A program made the translations under genes and the position numbers. Of a DNA stretch of 64,000 bases, positions 43,357 to 51,974 are shown piece after piece. Position 1 is the first letter of the stretch; the number at the start of each line of letters is the position of its first letter. The stretch is from Flexivirga oryzae. GTDB lineage: Bacteria > Actinomycetota > Actinomycetes > Actinomycetales > Dermatophilaceae. The stretch lies in assembly GCF_014190805.1 (NCBI RefSeq), contig NZ_JACHVQ010000001.1:1054001-1118000 (forward strand), given 5' to 3'. The notes under the pieces were generated by a model, which did not search any database, had not been told where the DNA came from, and saw nothing but the letters and a program-made list of their open reading frames with translations.

Positions 43357-44829
43357 TCAGAACACCTCACCGAGGCCGGCCGCCTGCACCGGGTGGGCGG
43401 CCGACCGCTTGCCAGGGACCTCGCCGCACAGCCGGGGGGTCGGGAAGACCTTGCCCGGGTTGGAGATGCCGGTCGGGTCGAACGCGCACCGCACCCGCTG
43501 CATGGTGTCGAGGTCCTGCGCACTGAACATCTTCGGCATGTGCTTGGCCTTGTCCGCGCCGACGCCGTGCTCGCCGGTGATCGAGCCGCCGTGCGCCAGG
43601 CACAGGTCGAGTATGGCGCCGGACGTCTCCTCCGCCGCATCGGCCTGCCCGGGGACCCGCTCATCGAAGAGCACCAAGGGGTGCAGATTGCCGTCACCCG
43701 CGTGGAAGACGTTCGCGACCCGGACCCCGCGTTCCTTCGCCAGGGCGGTCATGGACCGCAGCACTTCGGGCAGCGCGGTGCGCGGGATGACGCCGTCCTG
43801 CACGATGTAGTCCGGACTGATCCGGCCGACCGCCGCGAAGGCTGACTTGCGTCCACGCCAAATAGACTGTCGTTCCTCGTCATCGGCCGCGATGCGGATC
43901 TCGAACGCACCGGCGTCACGACAGTGCTGTTCCGCTGCGGCGAGCTCGACGGCGACCTCGTGCGACGGGCCGTCGAGCTCGACCACCAGGACCGCGCCGG
44001 CGCCGGCCGGGTAGTTGCAGGCGACGGCTGCCTCGGCTGCCTCGATCGCCAGCGCATCCATCATCTCGATGGCGGCGGGCACGATGCCGGCGCCGATGAT
44101 CGCCGAGACCGCCGCGCCCGCCGAGTCGGTGTCCGAGAAGCCGGCGAGGAACGTCTCGACGGCTGCGGGGGTCCGGGTGAGCCGGACCGTCACCTGCGTT
44201 GCGATGCCGAGGGTGCCCTCGGACCCGACGAACGCGCCGAGCACGTCATACCCGGGAGCATCCGGTGCGACCGTGCCGAGCTGAGTGCGCTCGCCGTCGG
44301 GCAGCACCACGTCCGCGGCGAGCACGTGCGTGGTGGTGAAGCCGTACTTCAGGCAGTGCGCGCCGCCGGAGTTCTCCGCGACGTTGCCCCCGATGCTGCA
44401 GACCTGCTGGCTGGACGGGTCCGGCGCGAAGTAGTAGCCCTCGGGGCGGGTGCGTGCCGACACGTTGAGGTTGATAACGCCCGGGTCGACGACGGCACGC
44501 TGATCGCGAGCGGAAACGCTTGTGATCTCACGGAATCCGCTCATCACGATGAGCACTCCGTCGGCGTGGGGGAGTGCGCCTCCCGACAGCCCGGTGCCCG
44601 ACCCACGTGCCACGAACGGCACACCGTGCTCGGCACACGTCCGCACCGTCAGCTGCACGTCGCGTGCATCCCGCGCCAGCACGACCAGTGCCGGTGTCAC
44701 CCGGTAGTGCAGCAGGCCGTCGCAGTCATAGGTCGCCAGCTGCGTCGGGTCGTCGATCACCCGGTCGGACGCGAGCACCGACCGCAGTTGTGCTGTCACA
44801 GCTGCGATCGGTGCATCGGTGTGCGTCAT
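43357..44829 (-). CDS. glcD: Glycolate oxidase catalytic subunit
   Basis: A 490-residue FAD-linked oxidase. Motifs are the FAD site (VPFVARGSGTGLSGGALPHADGV in part, SIGGNVAENSGGAHCLKYG), GAFVGSEGTLGIATQVTVRL, and the C-terminal FHAGDGNLHPLVLFD and GSITGEHGVGADKAKHM with the metal-binding His residues. It heads the glcDEF set and lies 5 bases after the malate synthase stop, so glycolate oxidation and glyoxylate use are transcribed together. D-lactate dehydrogenases of the same family are the alternative; the GlcE and GlcF partners support glycolate. Confidence 0.93.
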   Translation of the reverse strand: MTHTDAPIAAVTAQLRSVLASDRVIDDPTQLATYDCDGLLHYRVTPALVVLARDARDVQLTVRTCAEHGVPFVARGSGTGLSGGALPHADGVLIVMSGFREITSVSARDQRAVVDPGVINLNVSARTRPEGYYFAPDPSSQQVCSIGGNVAENSGGAHCLKYGFTTTHVLAADVVLPDGERTQLGTVAPDAPGYDVLGAFVGSEGTLGIATQVTVRLTRTPAAVETFLAGFSDTDSAGAAVSAIIGAGIVPAAIEMMDALAIEAAEAAVACNYPAGAGAVLVVELDGPSHEVAVELAAAEQHCRDAGAFEIRIAADDEERQSIWRGRKSAFAAVGRISPDYIVQDGVIPRTALPEVLRSMTALAKERGVRVANVFHAGDGNLHPLVLFDERVPGQADAAEETSGAILDLCLAHGGSITGEHGVGADKAKHMPKMFSAQDLDTMQRVRCAFDPTGISNPGKVFPTPRLCGEVPGKRSAAHPVQAAGLGEVF

Positions 44830-44834
44830 ACGAC

Positions 44835-46436
44835 TCAGGGCATGCGCTCGTAGGCAGGCAGGGTGAGGAAGTCTGCGTAGTCGTCGGCGACGGCCACCTC
44901 CAGGAAGGTCGCCTTGGCGTCGTCGTAGTCGCTCGGCTGGCCCGGCAGACCGGCGATGACGTCGTCGACGAGTCCGAGCACCATCTCCTTGGTCACGGTC
45001 TCGCCGGTGTCGGCGAGCTTGACGTCGTTCTGGATCTGCTGCCAGATCTGCGAGCGGCTGATCTCGGCCGTCGCGGCGTCCTCCATCAGGTTGTAGATGC
45101 CGACCGCACCACGGCCCTCCAGCCACGACTTGAGGTATTGCAGTGCCACGTCGATGTTGCTGCGCAGACCCTCGGAGGTCACGTCGCCGGGCGTCGACTT
45201 CACGTCGAGCAGCTGCGCCGCCTTGACGTCCGCGTCCGGCACGTTGTCGATCTGGTTGGGCTTGTCACCGAGGACGCCGGTGAAGACGTCCTTGCAGGTG
45301 TCGACCATCGCCGGGTGCGCGACCCACGAGCCGTCGAAGCCGTCACCGGCTTCGCGCGACTTGTCCGCGGTGACCTTCTCGTATGCCGCCTTGTTGACCG
45401 ACTCGTCCTTGCTCGGGATGAACGCCGCCATCCCACCGATCGCGGATGCGCCGCGACGGTGGCAGGTGTTGACCAGCAGCTGGGTGTAGGCGCGCATGAA
45501 CGGAACCGTCATCGTCACCGAATTGCGATCCGGCACGGTGTAATCCGCGCCCCGCGTGCGGTAGGTCTTGATCACCGAGAAGAGGTAGTCCCAGCGGCCG
45601 GCGTTGAGGCCGGAGGAGTGGTCGCGCAGCTCGTAGAGGATCTCCTCCATCTCGAACGCGGCCGGCAGGGTCTCGATCAGGCAGGTCGCCCGGATCGTGC
45701 CCTGCGGGATGCCGAGCCGGTCCTGGGCGATCTTGAACGCGTCGTTCCAGAGCCGGGCCTCCTTGTGGCTCTCCATCTTCGGCAGATAGAAGTAGGGGCC
45801 CTTGCCGCGGTCGAGCTGCTTCTGGGCGCACGCGACGAAGTAGAGCGCGAAGTCGACGAGACCCCCGGAGGTCTCCTCGCCGTCGACCAGGATGTGCTTC
45901 TCCGGCAGGTGCCAGCCACGGGGGCGCACGATGATGGTGGGCTGCTGCTCCGGCGGGACGAGCTTGTACTCCTTGCCCTCCTCGCTGGTGAAGTCGATGG
46001 TGCCGTCGAGCGCGTCCTTGAGATTGAGCGGACCTTCGACGACGTTCTCCCACAACGGGGTGTTGGCGTCCTCCTGGTCGGCCAGCCACGCCTTCGCGCC
46101 CGAGTTGAGCGCGTTGATGGTCATCTTGCGGTCGGTCGGGCCGGTCATCTCGACGCGCCGGTCCTCCAGACCGGGGGCGAGCGGCGCTACCTTCCAGTCC
46201 GGGTCCTCGCGGACCGCGCGGGTCTCCTCCAGGAAGTCCAGGTCCTTGCCGGCCGCGACATCGGCGACGCGTTGCTTGCGTGCTTCCAGTGCCTCCAGGC
46301 GGCGAGCGTTCAGTGCGCGGTGCAGTTCGGCGACGAGCGCCAGGGCGGGCGAGCTGAGAATCTCGTCATAGCGCGGTTTGATCGGACCCGTGACTGTCAC
46401 GCCGGCTGGAAGATCGGCGATGTTCGAGTCGGGCAT
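44835..46436 (-). CDS. aceB: Malate synthase A
   Basis: A 533-residue enzyme condensing glyoxylate with acetyl-CoA to malate. ALNSGAKAWLADQEDANTP, RPRGWHLPEKH, IRATCLIETLPAAFEMEEIL, YTVPDRNSVTMTVPFMRAY and the catalytic NLMEDAATAEISRSQIWQ are all characteristic of the A isoform. GGAGG lies eight bases before the ATG. It opens the minus-strand unit aceB-glcD-glcE-glcF-PemK-like. Isocitrate lyase is not in the window, so in this context the enzyme probably serves glycolate and allantoin growth rather than the acetate shunt alone. Confidence 0.96.
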   Translation of the reverse strand: MPDSNIADLPAGVTVTGPIKPRYDEILSSPALALVAELHRALNARRLEALEARKQRVADVAAGKDLDFLEETRAVREDPDWKVAPLAPGLEDRRVEMTGPTDRKMTINALNSGAKAWLADQEDANTPLWENVVEGPLNLKDALDGTIDFTSEEGKEYKLVPPEQQPTIIVRPRGWHLPEKHILVDGEETSGGLVDFALYFVACAQKQLDRGKGPYFYLPKMESHKEARLWNDAFKIAQDRLGIPQGTIRATCLIETLPAAFEMEEILYELRDHSSGLNAGRWDYLFSVIKTYRTRGADYTVPDRNSVTMTVPFMRAYTQLLVNTCHRRGASAIGGMAAFIPSKDESVNKAAYEKVTADKSREAGDGFDGSWVAHPAMVDTCKDVFTGVLGDKPNQIDNVPDADVKAAQLLDVKSTPGDVTSEGLRSNIDVALQYLKSWLEGRGAVGIYNLMEDAATAEISRSQIWQQIQNDVKLADTGETVTKEMVLGLVDDVIAGLPGQPSDYDDAKATFLEVAVADDYADFLTLPAYERMP

Positions 46437-46984
46437 TTAAGCAACCTCCACAATGGATGTAATTTTCGTATGGTGGAATCTCTGGCTCACTGAGCGGAAT
46501 TATAGCGTGCCCGCGTGCTTCGATCATTTCGGCCCTCGGGCAACTGCGCAAGGGGCCGTCGCGAGCCGGTGCGTCGAACTTCAGGCACGGAACCTGGCTA
46601 GTCTTGAAAGAACACGTCATGCACGGATGAGGGGGTCCCATGAGTCACGCAGGAGCAACCCCGGCGGCCTGCCAGCCGGCGCATCAGCATGCGGTGCCCA
46701 TCCCCGGAGTTGATGGTCCGGATATCGCGGCACTTCAGCGCGTCGCCTCGGCCGGTGCGGGTTCTATCGTCGTGCGCCCCCTGCGTCTCTTCTCAGCGGC
46801 TGCTGATCCCGCTCGCGGTTGATCTGTTCCCTTCTTCTCTGCGGGGTCGAGCGCCGCCCTGGGTAGGCCACGAGGGGCGAGCGGACGTATCGAGCAGCGC
46901 GGGCAACATCACGATCTCGCTGACATAATTCGAAAAAATATTCGAGTATATCTGTGTACTTCCTGAACGTCACCCGATAGAATC
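46437..46984. other. Intergenic region between aceB and the DUF222/HNH gene
   Basis: A divergent 548-base gap with no supported gene. On the minus strand TATAAT (46504-46499) is a fine -10 for aceB, with ATTCCG (46500-46495) and ATTCCA (46479-46474) half-sites just downstream that resemble the hyi operator arm. The plus-strand end is strongly AT-rich (46921-46960) and holds a LexA-like box. The middle (46620-46900) shows nothing I can support. Confidence 0.6.
46930..46945 (+). promoter_or_regulatory. LexA-like (SOS) box upstream of the DUF222/HNH gene
   Basis: TCGAA-N6-TTCGA matches the actinobacterial SOS box (TCGAAC-N4-GTTCGA) at ten of twelve defined positions. It sits 40 bases before the gene start in an AT-rich promoter region. 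Members of the mycobacterial 13E12 (DUF222) family are known LexA targets, so the position makes sense. The two inner mismatches lower confidence. Confidence 0.45.
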
Positions 46985-47894
46985 ATGACAACGAAAGCAC
47001 CCAGGGGACAGGGGGACTCGACCACCATGGCCATCGATTCACCCCTGCGCATCCCCGACCGACCGGATCCGGTGGAACCGGATACGAGTTGCTGGGATGG
47101 GCCCGATCCCGCCCGGCGGCCGGTGCCGGGCCTGGGGCCACGGTTGGCCGAGCAGGTGAGGGCCGTGGCCGGCGCGCTGGACCAGTTACCTCGCGTGTTC
47201 GACCAGCTCGGTCAGGGCCAACTCACCGACCTGGTCAGTGTGTTGCTGGGTGTGCAGGAGCGGGCCGGGCAGGTGGCCACGCTGGCGACGGCGAACGCGT
47301 GCGAACGGGGTGTGGTGGATGCCTCGGACGCGGCCAACACCACCGGGTGGGTGCGCGCCCGGGCGCAGGCCGCCGGCACCAGTATCGAACCCTCGGCCGC
47401 GTCCACGGTGTCGGTGGTGGCCGAGGCGTGCCGGGACCGGCGCAACCACGTCATCGCGGCCGCGGTCCGGGACGGGTCCTGCACGCTGGCCACCGCCCGG
47501 ACGGCGTTGCGGCAGACCGCGAAAGTCGCCGAGGTGTTGCCGACCGCGGCCCGCGAAGACATCCAGGCGTGGTTCCTGCAACTGGACCCGGCGCTGGGGT
47601 CCCGGGGCGTGACGGAGCTGACCCGGCGGATCATCGCCAACTACGCCGCGGACAAACTCTCCGGGGAGGACGCGCACCTGGAAAAGGTCGAGTCGTTGAC
47701 CTGGCGGACCCTGCCGACCGGGATGATCCGGTTGATCGCGGATCTGTGCCCGGCCAACGCGGCGATCCTGAAGCAGGCCGTCAACGCGTTGTCCGCACCC
47801 CATCCCGCCCAAACCAAGGACACCAGCACCACCGAGACCACGGGCGGGCGAGCCACCAGCCAGGAAAGCGACCCCACCGGCGCCACCGACCCCG
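46985..47894 (+). pseudogene. DUF222/HNH endonuclease-domain protein, 5' part (split by IS21)
   Basis: The first ~303 codons encode a DUF222 domain as in the 13E12 repeat proteins (LLGVQERAGQVATLATANACERG, WVRARAQAAG, RDGSCTLATARTALRQTAK, LDPALGSRGVTELTRRIIAN). The frame runs into the IS element and stops after ten foreign codons at 47917. Joining 46985-47894 to 50498-51345 gives one open frame of 585 residues ending in an HNH nuclease domain. The start may instead be ATG 47027, behind GGGGGA. Such proteins are often associated with SOS induction and repeats; their biological role is unclear. Confidence 0.85.
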
Positions 47895-48132
47895 TGTCTG
47901 TGATCAACTTTCTGTAGGCCGTTTTGGCGGGGTTTTCCTGCCGAGGTAGTGGCTGGTTTCCTGCCAAAAGAGCGCTAAGAATCCGGCCACTGGACTGCTG
48001 GACGCGGTAGTCGGTTCGGTCCTTTTGATTCCCCTTGCTGGTGACCGCTGCCTGGCGTGCACCACCGACCTCCATAGGTTTCCTTCATTGTTCCCGGTGT
48101 GACGGGTGATGCGTGGAGGAGCCGGAAAGTAG

Positions 48133-49662
48133 ATGACGATCAGCATGTCCGTTCAAGAAGAGATCCGCCGGTTGGACTCCGAGGGAGTCCCGGCCCGTCA
48201 AATCGCCCGGGACCTGGGTATCAGTCGCGACTCGGTGACGAAATACGCTGACATCAGTGACTATTCGCCCCGGCCCGCGACACCGGTACGCCGCCCGGGG
48301 GCGTCGGTGTTGACCGGGTACATCGACGTGATCGAGGGTTGGTTGGCCGATGATGCGCGCCGTCCGCGTAAGCAACGCCACACTGCCCGGCGGATCTTCG
48401 ACCGCCTCGTTGCCGAACACGGGTACGCCGGGTCGTACTCGCCGGTGCAACGGTATGTGAAGGCGTACCAGCAGGACCGCCGCGGCGCCGGGGACGGGTA
48501 TGCCGAACTGTCCTGGCCTGCTGGGACCGCGCAGGTCGACTTCGGCCAGGCGAACGCGGTCATCGCCGGCGTGCTGCAGGTGCTGCACGTGCTGGTGGTC
48601 ACGTTCCCGTTCTCCAACATGCGTTTCGCGCAGGCCTACGCCGGGGAAACCGCCGAGTGCGTGTGCCACGGGCTACGCACCATCTTCGAACACGCCGGCG
48701 GCGCGCCTCGGCAACTGGTCTTCGACAACGCGACCGGCATCGGCCGCCGGGTCGGCGCGCAGGTGGTCGAGTCGAAGTTGTTCGCCGCGTTCAAACTGCA
48801 CTACCGGTGCACCGCACGATATTGCAACCCGTACTCCGGCAACGAGAAAGGCAACGTGGAAAACGCGGTCGGGTTCCTGCGCCGCAACTTGATGGTCCCC
48901 GAACCGGTCGCCGCGACCCTGACCGGGCTCAACCAGGTGTTGCTGGCCCAGTGCGACCAGCTGGGCGCCGGCGTCCACTACCGCAAAGGCGTCCCGATCG
49001 GTGACCTGTTCACCGACGACGTGACCGCATGCCTGGCGCTGCCGACGGCCGGGTTCGACCCCGTCCGGTACGAAACCCGGGTCGCGGACAAGACAGGCAA
49101 CCTGCTCATCGACGCCAACACGTACGCCGCCGGGACAGCGTTCGGAGGACGGAAAGTGACCGTCGGGATCCGCCACGACCGCGTCGAGATCCTCGACGAA
49201 CACGCCCGCCCCGTGGTGACCTTGCCCCGCGCGTTCGGACACCAAGCCGACACCGTGTTCGACCCGATCAGCCTGCTACCGGTGCTGATTGCCAAACCCG
49301 GCGCCTGGACCCACTCCCCGGCCCGAGCCACCGTCACCGACCCCGTGCGCGACTGGCTCGATACCGCGGACACCACCGACCGGCGGCAACTACTGGCCGC
49401 GTTGCACGCGGCCGGCACCGCCGCGGGGTACCAGCACGCCATCACCGCCGCCGACACCCTCATCCGCGCCGGTGACGACCCCGGCACCGCCGCGATCGGG
49501 ATGCTCGCCCGCCGCCTGGCCACCGGCACCGAACCAGCCGCCAGCACCGTCGACCTGCACGTCTACGACACCCTGACCACCGGCCAGCACAACCACGGCG
49601 ACCAACCCGACGTCGAGCACGACGACCAGCAGCACGACCAGCACAGCGGGGTGTGCGCGTGA
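48133..49662 (+). CDS. istA: IS21 transposase IstA
   Basis: A 509-residue DDE transposase. The N-terminus has a helix-turn-helix (SVQEEIRRLDSEGVPARQIA, then ISRDSVTKYADIS). The rve-type core has the first Asp in TAQVDFGQ (~residue 139), the second in LVFDNATG and the Glu in NEKGNVENAVGFLRRN. The last ~170 residues include the usual beta-rich domain and a His/Asp/Gln-rich tail (HNHGDQPDVEHDDQQHDQHS). Nothing is disrupted, so the element may still be active. It overlaps istB by four bases. Confidence 0.93.
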   Translation: MTISMSVQEEIRRLDSEGVPARQIARDLGISRDSVTKYADISDYSPRPATPVRRPGASVLTGYIDVIEGWLADDARRPRKQRHTARRIFDRLVAEHGYAGSYSPVQRYVKAYQQDRRGAGDGYAELSWPAGTAQVDFGQANAVIAGVLQVLHVLVVTFPFSNMRFAQAYAGETAECVCHGLRTIFEHAGGAPRQLVFDNATGIGRRVGAQVVESKLFAAFKLHYRCTARYCNPYSGNEKGNVENAVGFLRRNLMVPEPVAATLTGLNQVLLAQCDQLGAGVHYRKGVPIGDLFTDDVTACLALPTAGFDPVRYETRVADKTGNLLIDANTYAAGTAFGGRKVTVGIRHDRVEILDEHARPVVTLPRAFGHQADTVFDPISLLPVLIAKPGAWTHSPARATVTDPVRDWLDTADTTDRRQLLAALHAAGTAAGYQHAITAADTLIRAGDDPGTAAIGMLARRLATGTEPAASTVDLHVYDTLTTGQHNHGDQPDVEHDDQQHDQHSGVCA

Positions 49663-50390
49663 GTACCGCCAGTGTGCAAGAGGTCATCGACGCCGGCCGC
49701 CGCGCCTCCTTGACCTCCGCCGTGCTGGAACACTGGGCGACCAAGGGCACCCCGAAGCAACGCGAGTACCTGCTCGGGCTACTACAGGCCGAGCACGACT
49801 CCCGGCAAGAATCCCGCCGGCAACGCCTGCTCAAAGCCGCCAAACTCCCCGCCCGTAAAACCCTGGACGGCTACGACTGGTCCGCGATCAGCTTCCCCGC
49901 CGACTACGGCCGCACCCAACTGACCAGCCTGGACTTCCTCGGCCGCGCCGAAGACCTAATCCTGTTCGGCGACGTCGGCACCGGCAAAACCCACCTGGCC
50001 ACCGCCCTAGCAGCCGCGGCCTGTCAGGCCGGGATCCCGGCCCGCTACTTCACCACCAGCTCCCTGGTCATGCAGCTACGCCACGCCAAAGACACCGGCA
50101 GGCTGGACCACCAACTGGCCGCCCTGGCCCGCAACCAACTCCTGGTGATCGATGAGCTCGGCTACCTACCCATCGACACCGATGGTGCCCGGCTGCTCTT
50201 CCAAGTCATCGCCGGCGCCTACGAACAACGCTCCCTGATCATCACCACGAACCTCGAATTCTCCCGCTGGGGAAGCGTATTCGGCGACGACAACATCGCC
50301 GCCGCGATCATCGACCGCCTCGTCCACCACGGCCGACTCCTGCAATTCCGCGGCGAGTCCTACCGCGTCAACCACGCCCTCATGAAATAA
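49659..50390 (+). CDS. istB: IS21 helper ATPase IstB
   Basis: A 243-residue AAA+ ATPase that assists IstA in target selection. Walker A is LFGDVGTGKTHLATALA (about residue 106), Walker B LLVIDELGYLP, and sensor motifs IITTNLEFSRWGSVFGDD follow. I chose GTG 49659, which overlaps the istA stop as GTGA; GTG 49653 two codons earlier is the alternative. Full length and intact. Confidence 0.93.
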   Translation: MSTASVQEVIDAGRRASLTSAVLEHWATKGTPKQREYLLGLLQAEHDSRQESRRQRLLKAAKLPARKTLDGYDWSAISFPADYGRTQLTSLDFLGRAEDLILFGDVGTGKTHLATALAAAACQAGIPARYFTTSSLVMQLRHAKDTGRLDHQLAALARNQLLVIDELGYLPIDTDGARLLFQVIAGAYEQRSLIITTNLEFSRWGSVFGDDNIAAAIIDRLVHHGRLLQFRGESYRVNHALMK

Positions 50391-50497
50391 CCACCCACCA
50401 AGAACAGCCACACAGCTCACCCGGCCGGAAACCCCGCCACCCTGGCCGGAAAATTAGCGCTCAAACGGCCGACAACCAGTTGACAAAACACACCCCG

Positions 50498-51345
50498 CCG
50501 ACGCCACCGGCGCCGCCGCCGGTGGTGCCGACGCCGGTGGTGCCGTGGGCGACAGTGGGCCCGGGCCCACCCACGACGCGGACACCACCACCGGTGACCT
50601 CCAGGACACCACCGGTGACACCGGTGACGCCGGTGACACCGGTGGCACGACCAGTCACGCCGGTGCCGCGTTCGGCCTGCACCCCGATGTCCAGCACGAC
50701 GACTGCGACGGTGACCTCGATGGAACGGCCTCCGGCGCCACCAGCACGGGCGGCACCAGCACGGGCGCCGTGCCCGGGCGGGTGCGGGATGAGCGGACCC
50801 CGGGGAAACGGCGGGTGGACGCGCTGATGGATCTGGTCGCTGCGGGCGCCAAGACGGTGTGCGGGGACGGGATGGGCATCGGTGCGGGTGCCGCCGTGTT
50901 GGTCACGATGGACCTGCACCGGCTCCTGGCCGACTTGGACGGTGCGGTCACCGTCGGCGGGGAGATCCTGGACGCGGGGACCGCCCGCCGGTTGGCGTGT
51001 GATGCGGACCTGATCCCGATGGTGCTCGGCACCAAGAGTCAACCCTTGGATGTGGGGCGTGAGAAACGGTTGGCCACCAAAGGGATGCGGGCCGCCGTGG
51101 TCCACCGGGACATGGGATGCACGTTCCCCACCTGCGACCGGCCACCAGGATTCTGCGAGATCCACCACATCCTGCCTTGGTGGGCCGGCGGTGACACCGC
51201 GTTGGACAACTCTGCCATGCTGTGCCGGCGACATCACCAGATCGTGCACCGCCACGGCTACTACGCCACCATCACCGCCGACGGGGTGCACTGGGACCTG
51301 ACCGAGGGCGCCATGCCCGGCTGGCGTGCCGACAAAGTCGCCTGA
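50498..51345 (+). pseudogene. DUF222/HNH endonuclease-domain protein, 3' part
   Basis: The continuation of the gene interrupted at 47894. The frame is open from the IS border: a Gly/Asp/Thr-rich linker (ADATGAAAGGADAGG, DTTTGDLQDTTGDTGDAGDT), the end of the DUF222 region (RRVDALMDLVAAGAKTV) and the HNH nuclease motif CTFPTCDRPPGFCEIHHILP followed by DNSAMLCRRHHQIVH, with zinc-type cysteines and the HH/N/H catalytic residues intact. It might still be made from an internal start such as GTG 50527 or GTG 50542 as a linker-HNH protein, but no ribosome-binding site supports this. Confidence 0.8.
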
Positions 51346-51353
51346 TCACCGGG

Positions 51354-51595
51354 TGCGCGGGACCTCGATCACGGTCTCGCCTAGCGGCTCGACCTACTCG
51401 GCCACCGCGGGTGTGTGCGGGACCTCGATCACGGTCTCGCCTAGCGGCTCGACCTACTCGGCCACCGCGGGTGTGTGCGGGACCTCGATCACGGTCTCGC
51501 CTCACGGCTCGACCTACTCGGCCACCGCGGGTGTGTGCGGGACCTCGATCACGGTCTCGCCTAACGGCTCGACCTACTCGGCCACCGCTGAAATC
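51354..51595. repeat. Four tandem copies of a 60-bp repeat
   Basis: Copies start at 51361, 51421, 51481 and 51541 with exact 60-base periodicity. The first two are identical and the others differ at one to three bases in the CCTAGCGG segment. Each contains GACCTCGATCACGGTCTCGC and CTCGACCTACTCGGCCACCG. The same block occurs at 23551-23604 and 24085-24130. There are no spacers, so it is not a CRISPR. It follows the HNH gene stop directly. Confidence 0.9.
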
Positions 51596-51974
51596 TACGC
51601 CGCTGAAGTGGCCAGCACTGGTGTGTGTGCGGGGCACCGGGCTGCGGAGTCTCGATACGGCTCGCCCTTGCGGGCTCGCGTACTCGACCCGCAAGGGGGC
51701 TCGCAGACTCGACCTGCGAGGGCCTCCTGGACGGGCTCGGGCACCACCCGTCCCGATAGCCGTTCGACATACCCACATGACAGCGGCGGGCGTTCCACGA
51801 CAACCGCCCGCACAAGCGTCCGGAGAAGGCGCCCTGCCCGGGCACATTTCTCGGCCCCAAACCCGGATGGAGCCGACCGGCTGCTGTGAGCGTTCGACGC
51901 ACCGAGGGGTGAGTCCGGTCACGTTCACTGGACGCTACTAGCAAGTAGCCACCGATCCGGGGAACGCTGGTGAG
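51596..51974. other. Gap between the 60-bp repeats and the MFS gene
   Basis: No gene is supported. It contains a CTCGATACGGCTCGCCCTTG...GCGGGCTCGCGTACTCGAC segment (51640-51690), of the type dispersed between genes in many Micrococcales, and an inverted repeat GCTACT-AGCA-AGTAGC (51934-51949) 26 bases before the transporter start that may be an operator. Confidence 0.55.

Larger units (their letters stand above)
47895..50492 (+). mobile_element. IS21-family insertion sequence (2598 bp) with 5-bp target duplication
   Basis: The left end TGTCTGTGATCAACTTTCTG and the right end (reverse complement TGTGTTTTGTCAACTGGTTG) align without gaps. They share TCAACT and, further in, GGCCGTTT (about 21 of 33 positions). 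The direct repeat CCCCG flanks the element at 47890-47894 and 50493-50497. Removing the element and one CCCCG restores the reading frame of the host gene, which confirms the borders. It carries istA and istB in the classical order. 238 bases precede istA and ~100 follow istB, with inverted repeats only at the ends. Confidence 0.9.

Noticed and set aside
46437..46930. Short frames between aceB and the HNH gene
   Set aside because: They are below 90 codons, lack ribosome-binding sites and overlap the aceB promoter; nothing supports them.
51354..51595. CRISPR-like periodic repeat
   Set aside because: The 60-bp units are contiguous with no unique spacers, and there are no cas genes in the window.
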